Shown here piece by piece: positions 28,054-36,327 of a stretch of DNA of 64,000 bases (position 1 is the stretch's first letter; the number at the start of each line of letters is the position of its first letter). The notes under the pieces are model-generated. The model ran no database searches, had not been told where the DNA came from, and worked only from the letters and a program-made list of their open reading frames with translations. Position numbers and translations under genes: made by a program. The stretch comes from Mesorhizobium loti (GTDB lineage: Bacteria; Pseudomonadota; Alphaproteobacteria; Rhizobiales; Rhizobiaceae): the NCBI RefSeq assembly GCF_003148495.1, contig NZ_QGGH01000003.1, forward strand, positions 558,001 through 622,000. The letters are read 5' to 3'.

Positions 28054-28710
28054 ATGTCCCTGACGATTCATTTCCATCCGCTGGCCTCCTTCTGCTGGAA
28101 GCCATTGATCGCGTTGTATGAGAACGCCACGCCGTTCACGCCTGCCATCGTCGATCTCGGCGATGCAGAGTCGCGCGCGGCCTTCCTGAAGATTTCGCCG
28201 ACCGGCAAGATGCCGGCGTTGCGCGACGATGCGCGCGACCGCACGGTGCTGGAATCGACCATCGTCGTCGAATATCTGGCCGCGCACTATCCGGGGCCGG
28301 TCGACCTCGTGCCGGCCGATATCGACCTGGCGCTGGCAGTCCGCCAGGCCGATCGCTTCTATGATTTCTATGTGCAGGAGCCGATGCAGAAGATCGTCGG
28401 CGACCGGTTGCGCCCCGACGACAAGACCGATCCATTCGGCGTCGAGCAGGCCCGCGATCAGCTGCGCAATTCCTACGCCATCATCGAGCAGGACATGCAG
28501 TCGAAGACCTGGGCGATGGGCGACACCTTCACCATGGCCGATTGTGCGGCGTCCCCCGCGCTTTTCTATGCCAACAAGGTCGAGCCGTTCGGCGACAATT
28601 ATCCGGCCATGAAGCGCTATCACGACCGCCTGGTGCAGCGGCCTTCTTTCGCCCGGGTGATCGAGGAGGCGCAGCCCTACTTCAAGTTCTTCCCCTACAA
28701 CAACGGCTGA
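28054..28710 (+). CDS. Glutathione S-transferase family protein
   Basis: A 218-residue GST: N-terminal thioredoxin-like domain (SLTIHFHPLASFCWKPLIALYE, SPTGKMPALRDD, VLESTIVVEYLAAHYPG with the glutathione-binding Glu-Ser), then a helical C-terminal domain with WAMGDTFTMADCAASPALFYANKV. It is followed after five bases by an ArsR-type repressor and then an AHSA1-like gene, so the three form one small operon. Confidence 0.92.
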   Translation: MSLTIHFHPLASFCWKPLIALYENATPFTPAIVDLGDAESRAAFLKISPTGKMPALRDDARDRTVLESTIVVEYLAAHYPGPVDLVPADIDLALAVRQADRFYDFYVQEPMQKIVGDRLRPDDKTDPFGVEQARDQLRNSYAIIEQDMQSKTWAMGDTFTMADCAASPALFYANKVEPFGDNYPAMKRYHDRLVQRPSFARVIEEAQPYFKFFPYNNG

Positions 28711-28715
28711 TCGCA

Positions 28716-29051
28716 ATGCTGCACGATCCTGCCCAGCTCGACCGGATGTTCCAGGCGCTCGCCGATCCGGCGCGGCGACAGATGGTCGACCGGCTGTCGC
28801 GCGGCCCCGCTTCGGTCAGCCAGCTGGCCGAGCCGCTGGCGATGTCGCTGTCGGCTGTCGTCCAGCACCTGAATCTTTTGGAGGCAAGCGGCCTCGTGCG
28901 CACGCAAAAGCTTGGCCGGGTGCGCACCTGCCAGATCGAGCCGACGGCATTGAGAGCGGCAGAGCATTGGATCAATGAGCGGCGTCTCGCCTGGGAACGT
29001 CGGCTTGACCGGCTCGGTGATTTTCTCGCGGAAACCAAGGATGAGACCTGA
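28716..29051 (+). CDS. ArsR-family winged-helix repressor
   Basis: A 111-residue regulator: [69 protein letters not shown]. No metal-binding cysteine pair (ELCVCDL) is visible, so it belongs to the metal-free branch that is nearly always paired with an SRPBCC protein, as here, with the partner 11 bases downstream. Confidence 0.92.
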   Translation: MLHDPAQLDRMFQALADPARRQMVDRLSRGPASVSQLAEPLAMSLSAVVQHLNLLEASGLVRTQKLGRVRTCQIEPTALRAAEHWINERRLAWERRLDRLGDFLAETKDET

Positions 29052-29062
29052 AGGAGGCAATC

Positions 29063-29527
29063 ATGACCCAACGTTCCGTCGTCCACTCCACATTTGTCAT
29101 CGAGCGCAGCTACCCTTCGGCGCCCGCAAGAGTCTACTTCGCGCTGAGCGATCCGGCCGCCAAGCGACGCTGGTTCGCCGACCCCGACAACCCGATGCCG
29201 AGCCGGCACGAGATGGACTTCCGCGTCGGCGGCAAAGAGGTCAATGCCGGCTGCCCGAGCGACGGGCAGATGCATTTTTACAACGCGGTCTATCAGGACA
29301 TCGTGCCGAACCAGCGTATCGTCTATAGCTACGAGCTGTTGTTTGGCGATATCCGCGTATCGGTATCGCTGGCCACGATCGAAATTCTTCCCGAGGGCAA
29401 GGGCACGCGGCTGGTGCTGACCGAGCAGGGCGCTTTCTTCGACGGCCATGACACGTCATCCACGCGCGAGCATGGCACGGGCGAACTGCTCGACGCGCTC
29501 GGCGCGTTCCTGAGGAGCGATGCTTGA
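29063..29527 (+). CDS. SRPBCC/AHSA1-like ligand-binding protein
   Basis: A 154-residue START-like fold protein: [75 protein letters not shown] and [15 protein letters not shown]. Such proteins have a hydrophobic cavity and are the steady partners of ArsR-type regulators. The good ribosome site GAAGGAGG precedes the ATG. The ligand is unknown. Confidence 0.9.
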   Translation: MTQRSVVHSTFVIERSYPSAPARVYFALSDPAAKRRWFADPDNPMPSRHEMDFRVGGKEVNAGCPSDGQMHFYNAVYQDIVPNQRIVYSYELLFGDIRVSVSLATIEILPEGKGTRLVLTEQGAFFDGHDTSSTREHGTGELLDALGAFLRSDA

Positions 29528-29561
29528 GCTTCGCAGCGCGTGTTGCGGCTGGCCGAACGGG

Positions 29562-29825
29562 TCAGGCTTCCCAGAATTGATCGAGCCAGATGTTGAGTTT
29601 GAGGAAGCCGGTGTTGCTCACCGTATAGACACGCCTTGTTCCTTCCGGCTTGGCGTGGACCAGGCCGGCATCGAGCAGCACTTTCAGATGTTGCGACACG
29701 GCCGGACGTGAGACCGGCAAGCCGGCGGCCAGTTCGGTGACGGTTTTCGGGCCGCGGCGAAGTTCTTCCAGAAGATGGCGCCGGTTGGGGTCGGCAATCG
29801 CCATGAAGGCGTCGGAAAACATCAT
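29562..29825 (-). CDS. ArsR-family repressor (second)
   Basis: About 87 residues from MMFSDAFMAIADPNRRHLLEE, with LRRGPKTVTELAAGLPVSRPAVSQHLKVLLDAGLVHAKPEGTRRVYTV. No metal site is visible. It is the last gene behind the MFS transporter and overlaps its end when the longest frame (to 29861) is used; the ATG at 29825 avoids this. Probably represses the transporter or acts elsewhere. Confidence 0.85.
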   Translation of the reverse strand: MMFSDAFMAIADPNRRHLLEELRRGPKTVTELAAGLPVSRPAVSQHLKVLLDAGLVHAKPEGTRRVYTVSNTGFLKLNIWLDQFWEA

Positions 29826-29857
29826 GCCTGTATTAGTGAGGCAAAGCCTTTCGAATC

Positions 29858-31105
29858 TCAACCGTCTGCTTCTGCTTTTCTTCTGGGATCAAGCCGCAAT
29901 GCTTCCGGGGTGACTGAGCGGTCGGCCGGCTGCGTCTTGAAGGCGTCACGGTCGCCGATCGGCACCGGCGCGCGGCGGCTGATGCGCAGCAGCGTATAGC
30001 CCGCCAGGCAAAGATGCGCGAAGGCGGTCGCGAGAAACAAGCCTTCCGGGCGCATCCAGCCCATCAGGGCGGCGGCCAGCAAGGGGCCGATCATCGTGCC
30101 GAAGCCGTAGAGCAGAAGCAGGCCGCCCGACACCTTGACGAAATCCTCCGAGCGCGCGTGGTCGTTGGCATGGGCTACGGCGATCGAATAGAGCGTATAG
30201 GCGAAGGCGCCATAGGCTGCGGTGAAGACGATAACGAAAACGCTGGAGCGTGGCTCGAACAGGAAGATCAAGAGCGCGAACAAGGCCGCGCCGAAAGCTG
30301 CCCCCGCCAGCACGAAACGCCGGTCGGTCTTATCGGACAGGCGCCCGGCCGGAAGCTGCATGGCGGCGCCGGCAACGACCACCAAGCTCATCATCAGGGC
30401 GATCTCGGCCGTGGAAATGCCGATGCGGGCGCCGTAAACCGCGCCAAGCGTGCCCCAGGCGCCGTTGGCGATGCCGATCAACACGCAAGCGACCGCCGAC
30501 ACCGGCGAGTTGGCATAAAGGCCTTTGACGTCGAGCGAGACGTCCTGCAACGGCTTGGGGTGGGAAGCGCTCGAGACCGCGGTTGGAATGAGCGACAGGC
30601 AAAACAGGATGCCGGTGATCATGAACAGCGACGCCGATTTCACGTCGCCGCCGGCGACGATCATCTGCCCGCCCATGATCGAGGCATAGGTGACCATCAT
30701 GTAGAGGCCGAAGACGGTGCCGCGGTTCTCGTTGGTGGCCTTCTCGTTCAGCCAGCTTTCGATGACCATGAAGGCGCCGGCCATAGTGAAGCCGGTGAAG
30801 GCCCGCAGCAGGATCCAGACATATTCGTCGATGATCAGCCCGGTGAGTAGCGCCACGATGGCGCCGGATGCAGCAAAGGCGCCGAAGGCGCGCACGTGGC
30901 CCGCGCGGCGCACAATGCGCGGTGCGAAGAAGCAGCCGGTGACGAAGCCGCCGGCCCAGGCCGTGCCCATCAGGCCGAGCGATGCGGTCGAGAAGCCTTC
31001 CAGCTGACCGCGCAGCGGCAGGAGCAACCCGTGCAATCCAGACGCCGCGAGCAGGAAGGCAGTGCCGCGAAGCAGCGAGAGGATCGGTCGGTAGGTTGCG
31101 AACAT
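29858..31105 (-). CDS. MFS transporter (YcaD-like)
   Basis: About 415 residues with 12 predicted spans. The start at 31105 (MFATYRPILSLLRGTAFLLAASGLHGLLLP) places the first span at the N-terminus; the frame open to 31195 adds a hydrophilic part that is unlikely. Motif-A-like GRLSDKTDRRFVL follows span 8, and GTAWAGGFVTGCFFAPRIVRRAGHVRAF follows span 2. The sequence is close to the YcaD group of major-facilitator proteins, whose substrates are not known. Confidence 0.9.
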   Translation of the reverse strand: MFATYRPILSLLRGTAFLLAASGLHGLLLPLRGQLEGFSTASLGLMGTAWAGGFVTGCFFAPRIVRRAGHVRAFGAFAASGAIVALLTGLIIDEYVWILLRAFTGFTMAGAFMVIESWLNEKATNENRGTVFGLYMMVTYASIMGGQMIVAGGDVKSASLFMITGILFCLSLIPTAVSSASHPKPLQDVSLDVKGLYANSPVSAVACVLIGIANGAWGTLGAVYGARIGISTAEIALMMSLVVVAGAAMQLPAGRLSDKTDRRFVLAGAAFGAALFALLIFLFEPRSSVFVIVFTAAYGAFAYTLYSIAVAHANDHARSEDFVKVSGGLLLLYGFGTMIGPLLAAALMGWMRPEGLFLATAFAHLCLAGYTLLRISRRAPVPIGDRDAFKTQPADRSVTPEALRLDPRRKAEADG

Positions 31106-31195
31106 TGTTTGATCCGGCTCGAGTGTGGCGGGGCGCTGGGTCTGAAGACAGTCGCATTCGGGCTTTTCGGCGGCGAGCTCATTGCGCTCGCGCAC

Positions 31196-31390
31196 CTATC
31201 CGCGACGGAACAGTGCTTCGGCCGCCGATTTGGTGTTGTCCTTGGCCTTGAGCTCGGCCTCCAGCCTGGCGATCTCGTCGCGCAGGATGCCGATGCGTTC
31301 CGAAAGCTCGCCAACGGAAAGCAAGGACAGGTCCTGCCCGATCTCGTGCGGGCGTGCCTTCTTCTTGGGTTCGTCGTCGAAGATCGCCAT
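31196..31390 (-). CDS. DUF1192 protein
   Basis: A 64-residue protein MAIFDDEPKKKARPHEIGQD followed by LSLLSVGELSERIGILRDEIARLEAELKAKDNTKSAAEALFRRG. The order of a basic start and a coiled-coil of SVxELxxRIxxLxxEIxRLE is that of DUF1192, common in Rhizobiales and of unknown function. The frame extends to 31441 but the family start is the ATG at 31390. Confidence 0.9.
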   Translation of the reverse strand: MAIFDDEPKKKARPHEIGQDLSLLSVGELSERIGILRDEIARLEAELKAKDNTKSAAEALFRRG

Positions 31391-31513
31391 CGTCGCTCCT
31401 CCTCCGCCAAGACCAGATTGGCCATTTGCCTGATTTGGCAATCAGCATACATAGAGCGGGGGCGTCGATGCAAACAGCCGGTCGGATAACGGCGAGAAAA
31501 GACGGGAAATCTC

Positions 31514-32524
31514 ATGGCGAGCGGACAGAAAATTCCGGCAAGAATGACGGCCATCGCGATCTCGGAGCCAGGCGGCCCACGGGTGCTGAAGCCGGAAACG
31601 CGCGACGTGCCGCAGCCTGGTCCCGGCGAGATCCTGATCAAGGTGCATGCCGCCGGCGTCAACCGGCCCGATATCCAGCAGCGCAAGGGCGCCTATCCGG
31701 CGCCGCCCGGCGCGTCGGACCTGCCGGGCCTCGAGGCATCGGGCGAAGTGGCGGCCCTTGGCGACGACATATCGCGCTGGCGCATCGGCGACCGCGTCTG
31801 CGCGCTGACGCCCGGCGGCGGCTATGCCGAATATGTCAAGGTTCATGCCGGCAGCGTGCTGCCGCTGCCAGCCGGCTTTACCCACACCGAAGCCGCCGCC
31901 GTGCCAGAAAATTACTTTACCGTCTGGCACAATGTGTTCGAGCGCGGCGGCCTTAAGCGCGGCGAAACGCTGCTTGTCCATGGCGGCTCGTCCGGCATCG
32001 GCACCACGGCAATCCAGCTTGCCTCGGCCTTCGGCGCCTATGTCATCACCACCGCCGGCAGCAAGGAGAAGTGCGATGCCTGCCTGAAGCTCGGCGCCGA
32101 CCGGGCGATCAACTATCGCGAGGAGGATTTCGTCGCCGCGGTGAAGGAGGCGACGGGCGGCAAGGGCGCCAATGTCATCCTCGATATGGTCGGCGGCTCC
32201 TATGTCGAGCGAAACTACGAGGCCGCGGCGGTCGAAGGCCGCATCGTCCAGATCGCCGTGCAAGGCGGCGCTGTCGCAAGCGCGGACTTTTCGAAGATCA
32301 TGGTCAAGCGGCTTACCCACACTGGCTCAACGCTGAGGCCACGCACCGTCGAGTTCAAGGCGGCGATCGCGGCGGCGCTGGAAGCGCAGGTGTGGCCGTT
32401 GCTCGGCACCCGCAAGGTGGCTCCCGTCATGGACATGATCTTCCCGCTCAGCGAGGCCTGGCGGGCGCATGAGCGCATGGAAGAGGGTGAGCATATCGGC
32501 AAGATCGTGCTCGACGTCGGCTGA
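31514..32524 (+). CDS. NAD(P)H-quinone oxidoreductase (zeta-crystallin type)
   Basis: A 336-residue medium-chain reductase without structural zinc: GPRVLKPETRDVPQPGPGEILIKVHAAGVNRPDIQQRKGAYP, the NADPH-binding turn VHGGSSGIGTTAIQLASAFGA near 160-180, and GANVILDMVGGSYVERN. The usual family activity is one-electron quinone or double-bond reduction. Two starts are possible (31514 or the ATG ten codons later). A long perfect hairpin follows the stop. Confidence 0.92.
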   Translation: MASGQKIPARMTAIAISEPGGPRVLKPETRDVPQPGPGEILIKVHAAGVNRPDIQQRKGAYPAPPGASDLPGLEASGEVAALGDDISRWRIGDRVCALTPGGGYAEYVKVHAGSVLPLPAGFTHTEAAAVPENYFTVWHNVFERGGLKRGETLLVHGGSSGIGTTAIQLASAFGAYVITTAGSKEKCDACLKLGADRAINYREEDFVAAVKEATGGKGANVILDMVGGSYVERNYEAAAVEGRIVQIAVQGGAVASADFSKIMVKRLTHTGSTLRPRTVEFKAAIAAALEAQVWPLLGTRKVAPVMDMIFPLSEAWRAHERMEEGEHIGKIVLDVG

Positions 32525-32533
32525 CAGCGGCAT

Positions 32534-32563
32534 CGCTCGCTCGGCCTGCAGGCCGAGCGAGCG
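32534..32563 (+). terminator. Hairpin after the quinone oxidoreductase gene
   Basis: Perfect 13-base inverted repeat CGCTCGCTCGGCC / GGCCGAGCGAGCG with a TGCA loop, ten bases after the stop. No T run follows, so it is a 3'-end stabiliser or weak terminator rather than a classic one. Confidence 0.6.
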
Positions 32564-32716
32564 AGGTCCGCCTCCGCGGCTGCCTACAAGATGAACAGAA
32601 GCTTAATGCTGCAATGCAGCATTTGCATCATTGCTATGCAAAATCGGCCATTCAAGTCCTCATCGATGACGCCTATTTGAGCACCATCGAAACGAACATC
32701 ATTCTGGAGGACTACC

Positions 32717-32857
32717 ATGAACCCGATCCGCGCTTTCCGTAACTGGCGTATGTACACCGAGACCGTCCGCGAACTGAACCGTCTCAACGCGCGTCAGCTC
32801 AGCGATCTCGGCATCAACCGCGCCGACATCGAAAAGATCGCCCGCAAGGCCATCTAA
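32717..32857 (+). CDS. DUF1127 mini-protein
   Basis: A 46-residue protein, MNPIRAFRNWRMYTETVREL then NRLNARQLSDLGINRADIEKIARKAI. This is the arginine-rich DUF1127 (YjiS-like) pattern LxxLsdrqLxDLGIsRxdI. A good ribosome site CTGGAGG precedes the ATG. In other alphaproteobacteria DUF1127 proteins affect phosphate/carbon metabolism and RNA turnover; a direct role for this copy is unknown. A perfect 8-base hairpin (32867-32886) and a GC stem with T run (32936-32962) follow the stop. Confidence 0.93.
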   Translation: MNPIRAFRNWRMYTETVRELNRLNARQLSDLGINRADIEKIARKAI

Positions 32858-32866
32858 AGCCAGGTC

Positions 32867-32962
32867 TGGTCCGCTCCGGCGGACCAAGCCGTAGAAGCCA
32901 GAGCCGCATCAGACGACTTTCGTCGCGGTTCCGAGCCCGCTGGACCCAGTCTGGCGGGTTTT
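32867..32962 (+). terminator. Two hairpins after the DUF1127 gene
   Basis: TGGTCCGC-TCCG-GCGGACCA (32867-32886) is a perfect 8-base stem ten bases after the stop. CCCGC (32936-32940) pairs with GCGGG (32954-32958), which is followed by TTTTGTCGTTTT and so has terminator form. Confidence 0.6.
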
Positions 32963-33355
32963 GTCGTTTTAGGGCCGGGATGATCGACGACGGTCTCAAC
33001 CGATGCCGATCATCGAGCAGGATTGACCTCAGTTTTCAGCATGGCATCTTGGCTCGGGCGCTTTCACAAGGGCGAACCCTGATGGAAGCAGCGGCAAGCT
33101 CCAACATCCCGCCAAGACCGGGCGCACTTGTCTCGAACGGATCTTTGCCAAGACCGGAACCCGCCAGCAAAGCCAGCTTGTCGTTCTGCTCAAGAGTGCG
33201 GAACCGTTTCGGCAAGGCCCCGCAGCTTCCGGCGATTGCTTCCAAAAACGTTGCGAAACGGCAAGAGAGCGGTTATACAGACCGCGAATTTCCCATTTTG
33301 GTGGCTCTAAACCACCGCCCGCGCGGGAACGCGGGCGAACGAGAAGGATTTTTAA
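32963..33355. other. Gene-free stretch ahead of trcR with a leader hairpin
   Basis: About 390 bases with no convincing gene; the open frames here run into trcR or against it and lack family features. The one clear structure is CGCCCGCG / CGCGGGCG (33316-33337), an 8-base stem with a 6-base loop whose 3' end lies 18 bases before the trcR ATG, just in front of the AGAAGGA ribosome site. The stretch is long enough to hold a promoter and an untranslated leader. Confidence 0.55.
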
Positions 33356-34051
33356 ATGGCCAATACGCTGCTGATGCCCAAGGCGACCGCCGTCTGGCTG
33401 GTTGACAACACCGCGCTTTCCTTCGAGCAGATTGCGCAGTTCTGCGGGCTGCATCCGCTCGAGGTCAAGGCGATCGCCGACGGCGAATCGGCGCAAGGTA
33501 TCAAGGGCATGGACCCGATCATGACCGGCCAACTGACCCGCGACGAGATCGCGCGTGCCGAGAAGGATCCGAACCAGCGCCTGAAGCTTTCCGACCCCAA
33601 GGTCCGGGTGCCCGAATCCAAGCGCAAGGGTCCGCGCTATACGCCGCTGTCGAAGCGGCAGGACCGGCCGAATGCCATTCTCTGGCTGGTGCGCAACCAT
33701 CCCGAGCTCAAGGACGCACAGATCTCGCGCCTCGTCGGCACCACCAAGTCGACGATCGAGCAGATCCGCGAACGCAAGCACTGGAATTCGGCCAATCTGC
33801 AGCCGATGGACCCGGTGACGCTGGGTCTTTCCTCGCAGATCGACCTCGACATGGAAGTCAACCGCGCCTCGCGCGGTCGCGAACAGGCGCAGCCGGTCGG
33901 TGACACGCTGCTGCCGGCGGCCCTGACCGAGCGGCTGGTGCCGGCTCCCGAAAAGCCGAAGGACGAGGATGCCGAACTCGACGCCAACGCCGTGTTCGCC
34001 AAGCTCTCGGCCTTGAAGTCGAAGAACACGGACAACGACGACGACGAGTGA
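33356..34051 (+). CDS. trcR: Cell-cycle transcriptional regulator TrcR (DUF1013)
   Basis: A 231-residue protein: MANTLLMPKATAVWLVDNTA, LSFEQIAQFCGLHPLEVKAIADGESAQGIKGMDPI, then a second helix-turn-helix-like part AILWLVRNHPELKDAQISRLVGTTKSTIEQIRERKHWNSANLQPMDPVTLGLSSQIDLD. This matches the DUF1013 family named TrcR in alphaproteobacteria, which associates with RNA polymerase and cell-cycle control. The acidic tail DNDDDE is typical. A strong terminator follows. Confidence 0.94.
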   Translation: MANTLLMPKATAVWLVDNTALSFEQIAQFCGLHPLEVKAIADGESAQGIKGMDPIMTGQLTRDEIARAEKDPNQRLKLSDPKVRVPESKRKGPRYTPLSKRQDRPNAILWLVRNHPELKDAQISRLVGTTKSTIEQIRERKHWNSANLQPMDPVTLGLSSQIDLDMEVNRASRGREQAQPVGDTLLPAALTERLVPAPEKPKDEDAELDANAVFAKLSALKSKNTDNDDDE

Positions 34052-34070
34052 GATTGTCCGACATTCCAAG

Positions 34071-34099
34071 AAAAAAGCCCGCTTCGAGCGGGCTTTTTT
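34071..34099 (+). terminator. Rho-independent terminator of trcR
   Basis: AAAAAAGCCCGC / GCGGGCTTTTTT, a 12-base perfect stem with loop TTCGA and a T run, 19 bases after the stop. Symmetry makes it bidirectional and it also serves the convergent WYL-regulator gene. Confidence 0.94.
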
Positions 34100-34116
34100 G
34101 TGGGGCGCGTCGGGTC

Positions 34117-34836
34117 TCAGGTCCGCGCCGCGCGATCCGGCGCCATGCCATAATCCTCGCTGCGCTCCACCGCCCGGTAGAAGTCGGCAAGCTGCTTGCC
34201 GCGCTCCGGTTTGAAGATGTGGCCGGCGATGACCACGGAGGCGATGCGATCGATGCGGAAGGCGCGAAAATCATCACGCATCTCGCACCAGGCGACCAGC
34301 GTCCACACCTTGCCCCAGAACCACAGGCCAAGCGGTCGGATATCGCGAGCGGTGCCGCGGCCGGCCTCGTCGGAGTAGTCGATGGTCAGCACCTGGCGCT
34401 TTTCGACAGCGCGCTCGATCAGGTCGATCGCCTCGCGGGCGGCGTCGCTGACTACCCACATCGGCGTGTGGATCTCGGTGCGCGCGATGCGGTCTTTTTC
34501 GGCATCGGGCAGCACGGCGCCGATCTTGACCAGCGCCTCTTCGGCGGCGCGCGCCATGGCAGCACCGCCAAAGGCGCGCACCATGCGGGCGCCGGCGACC
34601 AGCGCAACGATCTCGTCACGCGTGAACATCAGCGGCGGAAGGTCGAAACCCTCCCTCATCATGTAGCCAACGCCGGCCTCGCCGTCGATCGGCACCCCTG
34701 TCGACTGCAGGTCGGCAATGTCGCGGTAGATGGTTCGCTCGGAAACCTCGAGCCACGTGCCGAGCTTCTGGGCAGTGACCAAACGGCCACCGCGCAGATG
34801 CTGCACGATCTGGAAGAGCCTGTCGGCGCGGCGCAT
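34117..34836 (-). CDS. YafY-type HTH/WYL-domain regulator
   Basis: A 239-residue regulator: N-terminal helix-turn-helix (RRADRLFQIVQHLRGGRLVTAQKLGTWLEVSERTIYRDIADLQSTGVPIDGEAGVGYMMR) and a central WYL region (KRQVLTIDYSDEAG, IRPLGLWFWGKVWTLVAWCEMRDDFRAFRIDRI). WYL domains bind nucleotides or small ligands and switch DNA binding. It is the last gene of a leftward group with a PfpI protein and DUF1127, two of whose members carry an identical palindrome in front that may be its operator. Confidence 0.92.
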   Translation of the reverse strand: MRRADRLFQIVQHLRGGRLVTAQKLGTWLEVSERTIYRDIADLQSTGVPIDGEAGVGYMMREGFDLPPLMFTRDEIVALVAGARMVRAFGGAAMARAAEEALVKIGAVLPDAEKDRIARTEIHTPMWVVSDAAREAIDLIERAVEKRQVLTIDYSDEAGRGTARDIRPLGLWFWGKVWTLVAWCEMRDDFRAFRIDRIASVVIAGHIFKPERGKQLADFYRAVERSEDYGMAPDRAART

Positions 34837-34871
34837 CGTATGGTCCCTCGGCGTTGTTTCTTTTCATGTCG

Positions 34872-34976
34872 CCCAAAACCGCAGAACACTTTTAGGCGGT
34901 GCTCATCGTGTTTTGGGCATGCCGTTATCCCAAAACCGCAGAACGCTTTTGGGTGGCATGCATCATGGTTTCAGCC
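34872..34976. repeat. Two direct copies of a 57-bp degenerate repeat
   Basis: CCCAAAACCGCAGAAC starts at 34872 and again at 34929, followed in both by CTTTT and a GG-GG core. Copy one also ends GTTTTGGG (34910-34917), so it forms a palindrome with its own start. The two copies lie between the WYL regulator and the gene at 34963. This is the form of a rhizobial intergenic palindromic repeat. Confidence 0.75.
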
Positions 34977-35370
34977 CTTCGCGCTTGCGTTGCGCGACTA
35001 TAAACGCCGCGCCGAAGGAAAGTTTCTTCGTCGTCGGCGTTTTCGCATCGAGCACGCGCCAAAACGGTGCCACATCGCTCAACATCATGCCGCGCTCCAA
35101 ATCCTCTTTGGCGGCTTCGGCAACGGTGCGCAGATGGTAGCCGATGGTAACCGGGCATGTCACTTCGGCGCCATGCTCGATGGCGAGCGCCGTGCGTAGC
35201 GCACGCACATCCATCTCGACGCCTTCGGGAATCGAGCGGATGAAATCATCGACCTGGCGCGCTGTCGGCACCAGCATCGGCTGGCCTTCGATGACATCGG
35301 CCATCGTGCGCGGCGTCGGCTTCACGCCGTTGATGCCTGGTGTGTTCAGTCTGTCGTTCCAACTCTTCAT
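34963..35370 (-). CDS. Protein of unknown function, faintly ATL-like
   Basis: A 135-residue protein starting MKSWNDRLNTPGINGVKPTP. The region VRALRTALAIEHGAEVTCPVTIGYHLRTVAEAAKEDLERG, followed by VAPFWRVLDAKTPTTKKLSFG and IVAQRKREGL, recalls the DNA-binding half of alkyltransferase-like proteins (an EGxxxxY...PWWRVV pattern), but the usual PCHR/PWHR box is not present. I cannot assign a function. The palindrome CCTCCTGACAG-N4-CTGTCAGGAGG lies 57 bases in front of its start. Confidence 0.6.
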   Translation of the reverse strand: MKSWNDRLNTPGINGVKPTPRTMADVIEGQPMLVPTARQVDDFIRSIPEGVEMDVRALRTALAIEHGAEVTCPVTIGYHLRTVAEAAKEDLERGMMLSDVAPFWRVLDAKTPTTKKLSFGAAFIVAQRKREGLKP

Positions 35371-35426
35371 CGATCGTCCTTTCGACCGCCGATGCACAGT
35401 GTCTGAGGCTTGCACCATTGCACGCT

Positions 35427-35452
35427 CCTCCTGACAGCATACTGTCAGGAGG
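35427..35452. promoter_or_regulatory. Perfect palindrome CCTCCTGACAG-N4-CTGTCAGGAGG (copy 1)
   Basis: An 11-base perfect inverted repeat around CATA, directly upstream of the gene at 34963-35370 and overlapping the stop codon of the PfpI gene. The same 22 arm bases occur again at 36328. Form and spacing suit a dimeric regulator, most simply the WYL-domain protein encoded at 34117-34836. Confidence 0.8.
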
Positions 35453-36035
35453 CTTCAGCATACTCCTTGGCGAACAGCGTCCGCATCTGCGCGAGATCGC
35501 TGCCTCTTTCGGGATAGAGCGTCTCCAGAAAGGCAAGCGCGAATGTCCCTGGTGCCGAACCGGGCGCGGAAACAATTTTGCCGTCAGTCACGGCATACGG
35601 CACATCCTGGTAGTTGCTGTCGCCGGCATAGCCGGCTTCATGACCATTGATCCAGTCACGACCATTGCTGGTGTGTTTGGCTTTCTCGAACAGGCTGGCG
35701 CGGGCCAATGCCAGCGTGCCGGCGCAGATACCGCCGACCACGCTGCCGCGCGATGCAACAGCGTTGAGCAGATCGGCGACATCCGGCGGTGCCTTGCCGG
35801 CCCACTCGTCGGAGCCGATGACGGCGATTGCGTCGAGATCGGTATTCTCATCCGCCGCGCCCGATCGATCGGGCGTCAGCCGAAAGCCGCTGATCCCGGT
35901 CACTGGCTTGCCATCAGGCGTTAGCGACACGGCACGGGCGCCGAACCATTCGACCGCCGAGGCCGCCAGCAGCCCATACTCCCAGTCGGCAAAACCTTCG
36001 ATGAAAAGGAAGCCGATTGTCTTCTGTTCGGGCAT
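35445..36035 (-). CDS. DJ-1/PfpI-family protein
   Basis: About 196 residues starting MPEQKTIGFLFIEGFADWEY. The nucleophile elbow is GGICAGTLALARA with the reactive Cys near 104, and the acidic partner in VIGSDEWAG near 75. Members act as glyoxalase III, deglycase or protease-like hydrolases; this one resembles transcription-linked glutamine amidotransferase-like proteins. It lies in the leftward DUF1127-PfpI-unknown-WYL group and its stop codon lies inside the palindrome. Confidence 0.88.
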   Translation of the reverse strand: MPEQKTIGFLFIEGFADWEYGLLAASAVEWFGARAVSLTPDGKPVTGISGFRLTPDRSGAADENTDLDAIAVIGSDEWAGKAPPDVADLLNAVASRGSVVGGICAGTLALARASLFEKAKHTSNGRDWINGHEAGYAGDSNYQDVPYAVTDGKIVSAPGSAPGTFALAFLETLYPERGSDLAQMRTLFAKEYAEAS

Positions 36036-36119
36036 AAGCTCGCTCCCATCCTCACGCACCGGATCTGTTATCTGGGCGTTGACGCGCCCACATCCAACCG
36101 CTGTGTCGAAAAATTCGTC

Positions 36120-36287
36120 TCAATTGCCGCGGAAGCGACGTTCGGCATACATGTCCGGCCAGCCGATATCCTTGCGAATGTCCGCCGGCAACGAGTTCAT
36201 GAACCGCTGGGTGCGGATCTCGTTGCGTATCGTGCGTATCTTGCCGACATAGTGCTGCACGCCGCGCAGAATGGTGGAACCGTTCAT
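36120..36287 (-). CDS. DUF1127-like mini-protein (second)
   Basis: A 55-residue protein: MNGSTILRGVQHYVGKIRTI, RNEIRTQRFMNSLPADIRKDIGWPD and a basic end YAERRFRGN. It follows the DUF1127 pattern with LPADIRKDIGWPD in the place of LSDRQLxDIG. A strong ribosome site GAGAGGAGACTAGCC precedes the ATG at 36287. It heads the leftward group and has the perfect palindrome 41 bases upstream. Confidence 0.8.
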   Translation of the reverse strand: MNGSTILRGVQHYVGKIRTIRNEIRTQRFMNSLPADIRKDIGWPDMYAERRFRGN

Positions 36288-36327
36288 GGCTAGTCTCCTC
36301 TCTCTGATGGAGACACTATCGCACACC

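Noticed and set aside
27070-28716. A 548-codon minus-strand frame across the hydrolase and GST genes
   Set aside because: It runs antisense to two well-supported genes and shows only low-complexity His/Arg-rich sequence.
32980-33405. Gene before trcR (plus strand, 141 codons)
   Set aside because: It overlaps the trcR start in another frame and has no ribosome site or motif.
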